Positions 1 to 7,175 are shown, counted from the first letter of the stretch. The stretch is 14,999 nt of DNA from CBDHHC01 sp050633205 (GCA_050633205.1 JBOEGA010000143.1:1-14999); one strand, 5' to 3'. Notes: generated from the letters alone by a model not told the origin. A program made the numbers and translations.

Positions 1-105
1 AACTTGTGCAACCTGTTGCCCCTCATTTCCACCACCGGTAACGCCGATGCTGAAAATGGTGTCAAAGGTACCACCACCAAATACGTCTGAAATACTAGCA
101 ACCAT
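1..105 (-). CDS. Partial unidentified Gly-rich protein, N-terminal end only
   Basis: An open frame on the minus strand begins at an ATG at 105-103 and is still open at the left edge, giving 35 residues. It starts MVASISDVFGGG and has two GGG runs, around residues 10-12 and 24-26. An in-frame TAA lies five codons before the ATG, so this ATG is the most upstream ATG start. The Shine-Dalgarno match is weak (GGA about 8 bases upstream). A perfect TTGACA lies at 152-147 but has no convincing -10 partner. I do not recognise the protein. The opposite strand is also open here, at 2-121, so the coding direction is not certain. Confidence 0.35.
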   Translation of the reverse strand, partial: MVASISDVFGGGTFDTIFSIGVTGGGNEGQQVAQV

Positions 106-138
106 TTCTTGGTCCAGTTAAAAAGCTAATTCATCGAC

Positions 139-169
139 ACATATTATGTCAAAATAATTGCTAATATGT
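139..169. repeat. 8-bp inverted repeat with 15-bp spacer
   Basis: ACATATTA at 139-146 is the exact reverse complement of TAATATGT at 162-169. It lies between the stop of the exported-protein gene at 208 and the putative start of the next minus-strand gene at 105, and it overlaps a TTGACA hexamer (minus strand, 152-147). There is no GC-rich stem or U-run, so it does not look like an intrinsic terminator. An operator is possible, but this is inference from symmetry alone. Confidence 0.3.
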
Positions 170-207
170 TAACCAGATAGTTTGATTGCTTATGGGAGGA
201 GTATAAG

Positions 208-975
208 TTATTTGATATCAACAGGTTGTGCCGATAGAGTGTCGCGCTTCTTGGCCAGGTTTTTAACTGGTTCAGGTTGGTGAATGGTAAAGCGGGTACC
301 AGTGGTTGGATTCGCTGTAAAGTTTACCTTTAATGTTTTCGTGCTCTTGCAGTTTGCAATTTCCCAGGTCTCATTCCATGTGAAGTTTTCTTCACTTTTT
401 TGATAGTCAATAAGCCTGACTTTATGGATTCTGATAGTGTCTGACTTTTTACAGCCGGCAGTAAGGGCATGAGTGGTCTCAAACTCAATCAAAGTTGACA
501 TAACATCATTGGTTATTGTGAAATCAAGGAGGCTAAGGCCATCACCCGGGAGTAGGGGATAGAAGTGAGGTGCATCATTTACAATTGCAATCAGAACGTG
601 CAGCTTGTGAGTTGTTTTACAACCACCAATTTCAACAACTTCAATCCACTGGGGAACTGTTCCATAAACCGGTAAGGATCTTGGGGCAAGGGGTCTTCCG
701 GTTTCTATTCTTCCCCGAAAGACAGGAGTTGAGCAAACACCATAAATGCGTTCATGCTTCAATGCATTATTCTTAAGGATTCTGAGGTAGGAATTGCTTT
801 GCAGGAAATTGCCGAAAGGTACTCCACCTATATGCTCAGGGAGTATATTCAAATTTTCTGCAGGTGTCTGGCTGTCAGGCTCAGGTGATCTTGCTTGTGT
901 TACAAACGTCATAAATACAAGACAGATCGCCCAGGTAACGCATGCCAAAAAGCAACCAACCTTGTTATTTGGCAT
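208..975 (-). CDS. Unidentified exported protein with internal Cys repeat
   Basis: This is a 255-residue protein of unknown function. Residues 1-29 have a hydrophobic core (FLACVTWAICLVFMTFVTQA) and look like a Sec signal peptide, so the mature protein is probably periplasmic or outer-membrane associated. No lipobox is evident. The mature part has four cysteines, at 81, 119, 175 and 209. Two 18-residue segments starting at W110 and W200 match at 9 of 18 positions (pattern W-x-E-x2-E-I-x2-C-K-x-T-x2-L-x-V). A third looser relative surrounds C175 (AGCKKSDTIRI). This suggests duplicated beta-type modules with disulfides. The start is supported by GGGAGAG a few bases before the ATG. About 170 bp separate it from clpA upstream, so it may be an independent unit. 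I cannot assign a family. Confidence 0.8.
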   Translation of the reverse strand: MPNNKVGCFLACVTWAICLVFMTFVTQARSPEPDSQTPAENLNILPEHIGGVPFGNFLQSNSYLRILKNNALKHERIYGVCSTPVFRGRIETGRPLAPRSLPVYGTVPQWIEVVEIGGCKTTHKLHVLIAIVNDAPHFYPLLPGDGLSLLDFTITNDVMSTLIEFETTHALTAGCKKSDTIRIHKVRLIDYQKSEENFTWNETWEIANCKSTKTLKVNFTANPTTGTRFTIHQPEPVKNLAKKRDTLSAQPVDIK

Positions 976-1076
976 TCGGCTCTCCCTATTAAACGAATCC
1001 TCTTGTATTCAGCCTAGTATTTCTAAAAACAAATAGGCAAATTATTTTTGAGGATTTAGACGAATTGCCAATACAG

Positions 1077-1129
1077 TTTTCCCCATCTTGTCGAAAATGT
1101 CACTTGCATCAACGACAAAACGGGGAAAA
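1077..1129 (-). repeat. 17-bp inverted repeat downstream of clpA
   Basis: The arms at 1129-1113 and 1093-1077 (minus strand) are TTTTCCCCGTTTTGTCG and CGACAAGATGGGGAAAA, with a 19-base loop. Read as minus-strand RNA, the stem is continuous over 17 pairs with two G-U wobbles. Read as plus-strand RNA, the same two positions are A-C mismatches. This asymmetry points to an RNA structure in the clpA transcript, starting about 17 bases after the clpA stop. No U-run follows, so it may be a stabilising 3' end or a Rho-dependent or processed end rather than a classical terminator. Confidence 0.55.
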
Positions 1130-1146
1130 TCAGGAATTTAGCCAGA

Positions 1147-3579
1147 TTACTTTTTCTTATGAGGGACGCGCGGTACGGGTTTATGACTTATGGCCTTGCC
1201 GTCGATAACGTTTCCATCATCGTCCTCTTCTTCCTCTCCTGAAATAGTAACAGTTGCAGGCGCTTTCTTTTTTGCCTCGGGCTTTTGCTTCGGGGTAGCA
1301 GAGATAATTTCGAAATCAAGTGTTTCGATATCATTCTCTTTTTTGACAATAACCTGAACAGTGCCACCATTTTCGAGGCGACCAAAGAGTAGTTCATTGG
1401 CAAGAGGTTTTTTAATGTTTTCCTGAATCACACGGGCAAGAGGGCGTGCACCATAACGTTCATCATAACCTTTCTTTGCAAGCCACGCATTGGCTTCATC
1501 CGAAAGCTCGATTGTAACATTACGTTCCTGCAATTGAGCTTCCAGTTGGAAAATGAATTTCTCAACTACCTTTGAAATAACCTGAGGTGGTAATGGAGCA
1601 AACGGAATAACAGCATCAAGCCTGTTGCGGAATTCCGGGCTGAACAGGCGGTTGATAGCCTCTTCATCATCGCCTTCACGACGTTCTCGTCCAAAACCCA
1701 TAGGTGCTTTAGCCAGATCACTGGCGCCAGCATTCGTGGTCATGATCAGAATAACATTACGGAAACTGATAGACTTGCCACTATGGTCAGTAAGTTTACC
1801 GTTATCCATAACCTGAAGCAGTATATTGAATAGATCAGGATGCGCTTTCTCAATTTCATCAAGAAGAAGAACGCAATGCGGATGCTGATCAACGCCATCT
1901 GTCAGCAATCCACCCTGATCAAATCCGACATAGCCGGGAGGAGCACCGATCAGGCGAGATACTGTGTGACGCTCCATATACTCAGACATATCAAAACGCA
2001 GAAGTTCAACACCAAGAGAGCTGGATAACTGTTTGGCCACTTCTGTTTTACCAACCCCGGTTGGGCCAGAGAACAGGTAACAGCCAATAGGTTTTTCAGG
2101 CTCACGTAGTCCGGCGCGGGCAAGCTTGATAGCACTTGATAGAGCATCAATAGCCTTGTCCTGACCAAATACGATATGACGCAATTCAGTTTCAAGGTTC
2201 TGCAGCACCTCTGCATCAGATTTGGAAACTGATTTTGGAGGAATTCGGGCCATCGTAGCTATTGTGGCTTCAACTTCCTTCGTGCCAATTGTCTTTTTGC
2301 GTTTTGATTTCGGCAGAAGCATTTGTGATGCACCTGTCTCGTCAATAACATCAATTGCCTTGTCCGGTAGTTTCTTGTCGTTGATATATTTGGCAGAAAG
2401 CTCAACTGCGGATTTTACAGCCGAGTTAGTGTATTTGATATCGTGGAAATCCTCAAAATAAGGCTTCAGGCCTTTAAGAATTTCAATCGCATCATCAACG
2501 GATGGTTCTTTCACATCAATTTTCTGGAAACGACGTACAAGAGCACGATCTTTCTCAAAATGCTGACGGTATTCTTTATATGTTGTTGAACCAATGCATT
2601 TCAACGCACCATTCTGAAGAGCTGGTTTCAGAAGGTTGGATGCATCCATAGCTCCACCTGAAGTAGCGCCGGCACCAATCACAGTGTGAATTTCATCAAT
2701 AAATAATATCGCACCCGGATAGTTTTCAACTTCTTTCATAACCGCTTTAAGGCGTTCCTCAAAGTCACCGCGATATCTGGTTCCTGCAAGTAGTGATCCC
2801 ATATCCAGGGAGAAAATCGTAGAGTCTTCAAGGACCTGAGGCACATCACCTTCTACAATTTTACGTGCAAGTCCTTCGGCAATAGCAGTCTTGCCAACAC
2901 CTGGATCACCAACATAAAGAGGGTTATTCTTTTGCCTTCTGCAAAGAACCTGAATTGTGCGTTTAAGTTCCTCGTCCCGGCCAATCAGTGGATCAATTTT
3001 CTTGTCGCGGGCTTTCTGGTTCAGATTTACACAGTAGCTTTCAAGAGCATCCTGTCCGAATTTCTTCTCTTCTGTTCCATCAGCCGCCATATCCTCATCC
3101 ATTCCACGTACAGGTCGGGCTTCTGACATATCCAGACGCTTGGCCATACCATGGCTGATATAGCGCACGGCATCAAAGCGGGTCATATCCTGTTCCTGAA
3201 GGAAGTAGGCTGCATGACTTTCTCGCTCGGCAAAGATAGCGACAAGAACATTTGCCCCGGTTACTTCTTCCCGGCCAGCGGATTGTACGTGTATAACTGC
3301 GCGGTGCATAACTCGCTGGAAGCCTGTTGTTGGCTGGGCTTCAATTTCCTCTTCTTCTTCCAGAGTCAATGAGTCCAGCTCATTATCAATATATTCCAGA
3401 AGTTTTTCCCGAAGAGTATCAAGATCTACATTACATGCTCTCATAACTGCAGAGGCATCCCGATCATCAATCAGGGCAAGCAATAAATGCTCTAATGTAG
3501 CAAATTCATGTGAACGCTCATTCGCATACTGAAGAGCACGGTGCAAAGCATCTTCCAGGCTGGCAGAGAATGATGGCAC
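1147..3579 (-). CDS. clpA: ClpA, ATPase/unfoldase subunit of ClpAP protease
   Basis: ClpA is a hexameric AAA+ unfoldase that feeds substrates, including N-degron proteins delivered by ClpS, into the ClpP protease in the cytoplasm. Residues 1-145 form the Clp N domain. The first ATPase domain has Walker A GDPGVGKT (224-231) and Walker B ILFIDE (291-296). The second has Walker A GPTGVGKT (505-512), Walker B VLLLDE (570-575) and FRNRLD (650-655). The MGFGR segment (627-631) sits where the ClpP-docking loop is expected. At 810 residues it exceeds E. coli ClpA (758), mainly through a charged tail from about 762 that has an acidic patch and ends in KKK. Translation starts at GTG. Its Shine-Dalgarno AAGGAG (3595-3590) lies inside the last clpS codons, and only 7 bases separate the clpS stop from the GTG, so the two genes are probably translationally coupled. 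Confidence 0.97.
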   Translation of the reverse strand: MPSFSASLEDALHRALQYANERSHEFATLEHLLLALIDDRDASAVMRACNVDLDTLREKLLEYIDNELDSLTLEEEEEIEAQPTTGFQRVMHRAVIHVQSAGREEVTGANVLVAIFAERESHAAYFLQEQDMTRFDAVRYISHGMAKRLDMSEARPVRGMDEDMAADGTEEKKFGQDALESYCVNLNQKARDKKIDPLIGRDEELKRTIQVLCRRQKNNPLYVGDPGVGKTAIAEGLARKIVEGDVPQVLEDSTIFSLDMGSLLAGTRYRGDFEERLKAVMKEVENYPGAILFIDEIHTVIGAGATSGGAMDASNLLKPALQNGALKCIGSTTYKEYRQHFEKDRALVRRFQKIDVKEPSVDDAIEILKGLKPYFEDFHDIKYTNSAVKSAVELSAKYINDKKLPDKAIDVIDETGASQMLLPKSKRKKTIGTKEVEATIATMARIPPKSVSKSDAEVLQNLETELRHIVFGQDKAIDALSSAIKLARAGLREPEKPIGCYLFSGPTGVGKTEVAKQLSSSLGVELLRFDMSEYMERHTVSRLIGAPPGYVGFDQGGLLTDGVDQHPHCVLLLDEIEKAHPDLFNILLQVMDNGKLTDHSGKSISFRNVILIMTTNAGASDLAKAPMGFGRERREGDDEEAINRLFSPEFRNRLDAVIPFAPLPPQVISKVVEKFIFQLEAQLQERNVTIELSDEANAWLAKKGYDERYGARPLARVIQENIKKPLANELLFGRLENGGTVQVIVKKENDIETLDFEIISATPKQKPEAKKKAPATVTISGEEEEDDDGNVIDGKAISHKPVPRVPHKKK

Positions 3580-3586
3580 TTCCGGC

Positions 3587-3976
3587 TTACTCCTTTTCCA
3601 TTGTACATTGTAGCGGGTGCTGGTGTTGACGCGCGAACTCCATCACTTGAGAAACCTTTGTTTCAGCAATTTCAAAGGTGTATACGCCGCAAACGCCTAC
3701 CCCCTTCTGGTGAACGTGCATCATTATACGTGTTGCGTCTTCCTGGCCCTTGTTAAAGAACCTTTCGAGAACATATATGACGAATTCCATTGGCGTGTAG
3801 TCATCGTTGAGAAGTAACACACGGTAAAGGTTCGGCTTTTTGGTCTTAGTGCGGGTCTTGGTGATGAGACCCGTGCCGGCATCGTCATCATCGTAATTAT
3901 CGTTTTCACCTGTCATAGTAGTAAGCCACTTATCCATGGCCTGAATCGCTCCGATTTTCCCATCCGTATCAGTCAT
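3587..3976 (-). CDS. clpS: ClpS, N-end rule adaptor for ClpA
   Basis: ClpS binds proteins with N-terminal bulky hydrophobic residues and hands them to ClpA. The fold core runs from about residue 45 to 129. The substrate-pocket segment NDDYTPMEFV (57-66) and the downstream VHQKG histidine match known ClpS binding residues. The end HPLQCTMEKE is typical of the alphaproteobacterial housekeeping ClpS. The predicted N-terminal arm is long, with an acidic DDDD stretch at about 29-32. ATG codons at residues 1, 14 and 21 are all possible starts and none has a well-spaced Shine-Dalgarno: GGAG lies about 15 bases before M1 and about 11 before M14. The mature length could therefore be 109 to 129. It is the first gene of the clpS-clpA operon. 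Confidence 0.95.
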   Translation of the reverse strand: MTDTDGKIGAIQAMDKWLTTMTGENDNYDDDDAGTGLITKTRTKTKKPNLYRVLLLNDDYTPMEFVIYVLERFFNKGQEDATRIMMHVHQKGVGVCGVYTFEIAETKVSQVMEFARQHQHPLQCTMEKE

Positions 3977-4023
3977 AGTCAGCGTATGAAACTCCAGATT
4001 AGTTTACACAATCCTGATAGATA

Positions 4024-4053
4024 ATCATATTAACTCTTTGTCATTTATCTCAA
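4024..4053 (-). promoter_or_regulatory. Probable sigma-70 type promoter for clpS-clpA
   Basis: On the minus strand TTGAGA (4053-4048) and TATGAT (4029-4024) each match five of six consensus bases and are separated by 18 bp. Transcription would start near 4017, leaving a leader of about 40 bases to the first clpS ATG. No heat-shock (RpoH-type) promoter was recognised by eye. Confidence 0.45.
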
Positions 4054-4382
4054 TCAGAAAGCTTTAGGGCTCTTTTAACTTTGAACAATGGAGCCATCGG
4101 TAGTTTGAACTGAAATCCTGTTTTTTATCAACGCATATTATTCAAATATGTATTCATACTAAAAATACCAAGTTAATAGCTCAAACAAAACTATATTTTT
4201 TTGCCAACAATGAGGTTGGCTGTGCACAATGTAGCTATGTTAAGTGTAAGTTTAGAGTTTGTTAAGGCTTGTGCTCTTTAGTTTTTAACAATGACTAACA
4301 TTTTTTTTCTTTTCTCATAGCAGATGGTCTTTAATGGCGATAAGTGTTTGGGTTTAGAATCTTTTAATGATTGAGATTTACC

Positions 4383-4462
4383 ATACCAGTTCGGGTATAG
4401 TCTGCAATTAATGCGATATGGCAAAATAAAGCCATAATAAAAATATACCTGTTTGGGATAGT
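4383..4462 (+). repeat. Two near-identical operator-like repeats before the carboxypeptidase gene
   Basis: ATACCAGTTCGGGTATAGT (4383-4401) and ATACCTGTTTGGGATAGT (4445-4462) agree at 16 of 19 aligned positions, allowing one gap, and start 62 bp apart. The first copy is itself a perfect dyad (ATACC, 6 bases, GGTAT); the second is an imperfect one. The second copy ends on the first T of a TATAAT hexamer. This arrangement resembles paired binding sites for one regulator. Confidence 0.4.
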
Positions 4463-4489
4463 ATAATCATTCAGGTCAATATAACCTGA
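4462..4489 (+). promoter_or_regulatory. Candidate -10 hexamer and overlapping dyad for the carboxypeptidase gene
   Basis: A perfect TATAAT lies at 4462-4467, about 70 bases before the start codon. No good -35 hexamer is visible 16-18 bp upstream, which would fit an activated promoter. Directly downstream, TCAGGT (4471-4476) and ACCTGA (4484-4489) form a 6-bp dyad with a 7-bp spacer, near where transcription would start. Whether this is an operator is inference. Confidence 0.35.
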
Positions 4490-4535
4490 GATTAATATGG
4501 TTATATCTTGGGGTTAATACAGAGTATAGAGTTTT

Positions 4536-5975
4536 GTGATGTTGAGTAGTGCGATTAAGCTATGCGCAGTTAAATGTAATTCTGTGAAATTACATTCGGT
4601 CTTATACACATTCATCCTTTTTATTTCATTAACTCTAATGAGCTTTTCTCCTTCAGGGGCAGCTAAATATGCAGCCTTGGTTGTGGATGGCAACACGGGC
4701 AAGGTGCTTTATGCCCGTAATGCTGATAGTCACAGATATCCTGCTTCATTAACCAAAATGATGACGTTGTATATGCTGTTTGCTGAGTTGAAGAAGGGGA
4801 CTATTGCCTTTGATACAAAGCTGACTGTAACAAAACATGCAGCAATGCAGCCACCTTCGAAGCTGGGGTTGAAACCAGGCCAGAAAATTACTGTTATGAA
4901 TGCTATCAGAGCACTGGTCACCAAATCAGCTAACGATATTGCAGCCACTGTTGGGGATAACCTTGCAGGTTCTGAGGCGCAGTTTGCAAAAAATATGACC
5001 ACAGTTGCCCGTAAAATGGGAATGAAACGGACAACATTCCGAAATGCATCCGGGTTACCTGATTCCAGGCAGAAGACGACAGCACGGGATATGATTACGT
5101 TGTCCAGACGCCTTTTTGAAGATTTTCCAGAATATTTTCATATATTCAAAACAAAGTATTTTGCCTATAAAGGGCGTAAATATCGTAACCATAACAGGTT
5201 GTTGTTTGGTTTTCGCGGTGTTGAGGGAATTAAAACCGGTTATACCAGAGCCTCTGGCTTTAATTTGACCACTTCCTATCGTTCCAGAAATAAACATGTT
5301 CTGGCAGTTGTCATGGGAGGCAGGACGTCCCGCAAGCGTAACGCCCAGATGCGTTATTTACTGAGGCGTTATATTCCCAAGGCTGTTGCCATGAAGAAAA
5401 AGCCTAAAAAGAAAAAAATAACTCAGCCTCCAAGGGTAATGGTGAAAGCTACAAAGCCCGCTAAAAAAATTCGGGTAGCTGATAAAGCCGGTAAACCTGA
5501 TATTCCTGTTATCAGAGTTCTGAAAGTTAAGCCTGCCGTTGTTGTCAAAACAGAGCAGCCTATTGGTGAAAGCAATATGGTTGAACGGATAACTGAGGAA
5601 AATACTGAGAATAGTACCGGGAATGAGAAGCAGGGTTCAGAAGAAATTGCGCAGAATAGTGCTCAGCCTGTAGAACCTGTGGTTCAGAAGGCCGTTTATC
5701 GTCAGCCAGAAAATAATATTAAGGCTGCTGGGCCTTTCCATATTCAGGTTGGTGCATTTTCAGATCATTCGAATGCTCAAAGCAGACTATCAACAGTTTC
5801 GACTAAAGCAGGTCCAATACTTCGGGGACATCCTGCAGTCGCTTTATCTTTTGACAGAAATGATAAAACAATCGTTCGTGCTCGTTTTGCCGCTTTCAGC
5901 AAAAGAAAAGCAAAGTCGACATGCCGCCTGTTGAAGAGAAAATCAATTAACTGCATCGTGCTGCGAGCTGAATAG
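4536..5975 (+). CDS. D-alanyl-D-alanine carboxypeptidase (S11 family) with SPOR domain
   Basis: This is a periplasmic penicillin-binding protein that removes the terminal D-Ala from peptidoglycan pentapeptides. Residues 1-43 form a long signal sequence with its hydrophobic core at 22-37, giving ...SGAAKYAALVVD at the mature end. The catalytic triad motifs are SLTK (71-74, nucleophile S71), SAN (131-133) and KTG (233-235). Residues 285-340 form a Lys/Pro-rich linker and 345-395 a polar low-complexity linker. A SPOR domain at about 400-479 (FHIQVGAFSD...) should bind denuded septal glycan and target the enzyme to division sites. The class C C-terminal amphipathic membrane anchor of E. coli PBP5 is not evident; SPOR seems to replace it. 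GTG (4536) is followed directly by ATG (4539). The ATG is the likelier start, and neither has a strong Shine-Dalgarno. Confidence 0.93.
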   Translation: MMLSSAIKLCAVKCNSVKLHSVLYTFILFISLTLMSFSPSGAAKYAALVVDGNTGKVLYARNADSHRYPASLTKMMTLYMLFAELKKGTIAFDTKLTVTKHAAMQPPSKLGLKPGQKITVMNAIRALVTKSANDIAATVGDNLAGSEAQFAKNMTTVARKMGMKRTTFRNASGLPDSRQKTTARDMITLSRRLFEDFPEYFHIFKTKYFAYKGRKYRNHNRLLFGFRGVEGIKTGYTRASGFNLTTSYRSRNKHVLAVVMGGRTSRKRNAQMRYLLRRYIPKAVAMKKKPKKKKITQPPRVMVKATKPAKKIRVADKAGKPDIPVIRVLKVKPAVVVKTEQPIGESNMVERITEENTENSTGNEKQGSEEIAQNSAQPVEPVVQKAVYRQPENNIKAAGPFHIQVGAFSDHSNAQSRLSTVSTKAGPILRGHPAVALSFDRNDKTIVRARFAAFSKRKAKSTCRLLKRKSINCIVLRAE

Positions 5976-5978
5976 AAA

Positions 5979-6000
5979 AGAGCAGGTGGGAACCTGCTCT
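5979..6000. terminator. Bidirectional hairpin terminator
   Basis: AGAGCAGGT (5979-5987) pairs perfectly with ACCTGCTCT (5992-6000) around a 4-base loop, giving a 9-bp stem with about 55% GC. It lies 4 bases after the carboxypeptidase stop and about 12 bases after the stop of the convergent minus-strand gene. Only the minus-strand transcript has a short U-rich tail (UUUUC), so it should work best for that gene. Confidence 0.7.
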
Positions 6001-6011
6001 CAGGGAAGATC

Positions 6012-6569
6012 TTACTCGCTTTGAGAGATAATCCGGGTTTGCGGCAAGGTAGCATCCGCGGGAAAATCCTGGACAAATTCCTTCACACTGATAATCGAAA
6101 AGAAAAAGCCATCCAGATAAACCCACCTGGATTTTCTGCTGTCTTTGATGCCAAGGTAAAACAGTTCAGCACGCATGGTTTTATTTGGTGCAGTCAGTTT
6201 TATCGTAGCCTGAAAGGGTATCACTGCAAATTTACGTTTCCCGGCTCGGTAGTATTTAGGCGACTTATGGAATTTCAGTTGTGAGTATTTTTGCGTTTTT
6301 CCCAGCTCTTTATCACGTTTCCTTATTGCCTTAACCTGCTTAAGAAGCTTTTCCTTACCACCAGCCAGCTCCAGGATTTCCGGCCACATCATCTTATAGT
6401 AAAGGGCATCATTCTTGGTATTAATTGCCTTTACCAGTGTGCGGACACCTTTATGGAGTGCTTTGGTCTCATATGCATTTGCCGAGGCATCGATGCTGCT
6501 TGTGATATTAAAAGACAGGCAGGCAGCAATAAGAGTGACTGCAAGCCAAAGGTTGGATGTTTTTTTCAT
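6012..6569 (-). CDS. Small exported protein of unknown function
   Basis: A 185-residue protein. Residues 1-30 (MKKTSNLWLAVTLIAACLSF...DASA) form a clear Sec signal peptide, predicting a periplasmic product of about 155 residues. The mature part begins with a helix (ETKALHKGVRTLVKAINTKN), continues with a Lys-rich helical stretch (74-95) and ends in alternating strands with aromatic residues (FAVIPFQATIKL, WVYLDGFFFSII). This alpha-then-beta order could fit an NTF2-like fold, but that is a guess from pattern only. No cysteine is present in the mature part. The start is supported by AAGG about 9 bases upstream. It converges on the carboxypeptidase gene and lies downstream of the J-domain gene on the same strand. 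Confidence 0.8.
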   Translation of the reverse strand: MKKTSNLWLAVTLIAACLSFNITSSIDASANAYETKALHKGVRTLVKAINTKNDALYYKMMWPEILELAGGKEKLLKQVKAIRKRDKELGKTQKYSQLKFHKSPKYYRAGKRKFAVIPFQATIKLTAPNKTMRAELFYLGIKDSRKSRWVYLDGFFFSIISVKEFVQDFPADATLPQTRIISQSE

Positions 6570-6582
6570 TGTTATATTACCT

Positions 6583-6628
6583 TACTGCAATAATTTATCT
6601 TTTCTTTATACTGTATTATTGCGCAGTA
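6583..6628 (-). repeat. Imperfect 12-bp inverted repeat between J-domain gene and exported-protein gene
   Basis: TACTGCAATAAT (6583-6594) pairs with ATTATTGCGCAGTA (6615-6628) with only a 2-base GC bulge (6621-6622), leaving a 20-base loop. On the minus strand it starts 25 bases after the J-domain gene stop and ends next to the AAGG Shine-Dalgarno of the following gene. No U-run follows. It could end or process the upstream transcript, or modulate initiation of the downstream gene. Confidence 0.35.
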
Positions 6629-6653
6629 GCAAGGTTGTCGATGTCGGGAAACG

Positions 6654-7175
6654 CTATTTGTAACTCAGCAGAAGGTCCTTTGCCTGATTAATCTTGGCTG
6701 CCAGATATGTGGAGCCGCCCTGGTCCGGGTGCAGTTTTTTCATAAGATTTTTGTGCGCTGTACGGATTTCTTCTTCACTGGCACCCTTGTTTATACCCAG
6801 AATAGCGTAGGCTTCTTCTATATTAATATCTTTTCTTTTTGGCTCCGCATCATTCGTTTCTGGCTGAACATCAGGATGGTCCCGCCATTTAGGCTGGATA
6901 TGATCAAGAAATGCATCAAGAAGAGGAACACTCTGGAGATCTTCTTTCTGACATTCTTTGCGTAGCTGTATGATGTCATTGACAGAGAGTCGGGAAAATC
7001 GTTGCCCGGAAAATGGTCCTTTTAAAACCTGTCCAACCATCTCACCTGAATCATGGTCGAGTTTCATCTCAAGGTATTTTGTATACACCTCTGAATAATT
7101 GCCGGAAGGCTTCTTTTTCTTACGTGGCTGTTTTATTTTTTCAAATATAGAAAAAATCTCGAAACCCCTTCCCAT
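6654..7175 (-). CDS. J-domain protein (C-terminal J domain), apparently lacking its membrane anchor
   Basis: J-domain proteins stimulate the ATPase of DnaK-type Hsp70. The J domain lies at the C-terminus (about 119-172) with the diagnostic HPD at 149-151. The surrounding MKKLHPDQGGSTYLAAKINQ is typical of alphaproteobacterial proteins related to mitochondrial Pam18/Tim14. The preceding module (32-97, LDHDSGEMVGQVLKGPFSGQ) also fits that group. From memory, relatives are longer (about 230 residues) and begin with transmembrane helices; this 173-residue frame begins instead with a short Lys-rich stretch. An in-frame TAA sits 3 bases before the ATG at 7175 and no proper Shine-Dalgarno is present, so the start is doubtful. 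The missing anchor may lie in the disrupted frame upstream (7202-7384). Confidence 0.85.
   Translation of the reverse strand: MGRGFEIFSIFEKIKQPRKKKKPSGNYSEVYTKYLEMKLDHDSGEMVGQVLKGPFSGQRFSRLSVNDIIQLRKECQKEDLQSVPLLDAFLDHIQPKWRDHPDVQPETNDAEPKRKDINIEEAYAILGINKGASEEEIRTAHKNLMKKLHPDQGGSTYLAAKINQAKDLLLSYK

Larger units (their letters stand above)
3977..4535. other. Gene-free spacer between divergent clpS and carboxypeptidase genes
   Basis: This AT-rich spacer of about 560 bp shows no convincing coding frame. On the clpS side it carries the promoter at 4024-4053. A 6-bp hairpin GCCAAC/GTTGGC lies at 4203-4220; it is preceded by a T-run on the plus strand, so it fits a terminator in neither direction. 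On the carboxypeptidase side are two near-copies of a dyad (4383-4401 and 4445-4462), a TATAAT at 4462-4467 and a further dyad at 4471-4489. The length is large for two housekeeping promoters and could hide a small RNA, but I see no clear sRNA signature. Confidence 0.6.

Noticed and set aside
2..121. Plus-strand open frame at the left edge
   Set aside because: It reads as a proline-rich mirror of the Gly-rich minus-strand frame and has no visible start. The minus frame begins with an ATG and looks more protein-like, but the choice is not certain.
4203..4220. GCCAAC/GTTGGC hairpin as a terminator
   Set aside because: The T-run lies before the stem on the plus strand and becomes an A-run on the minus strand, and no gene ends nearby in either direction.
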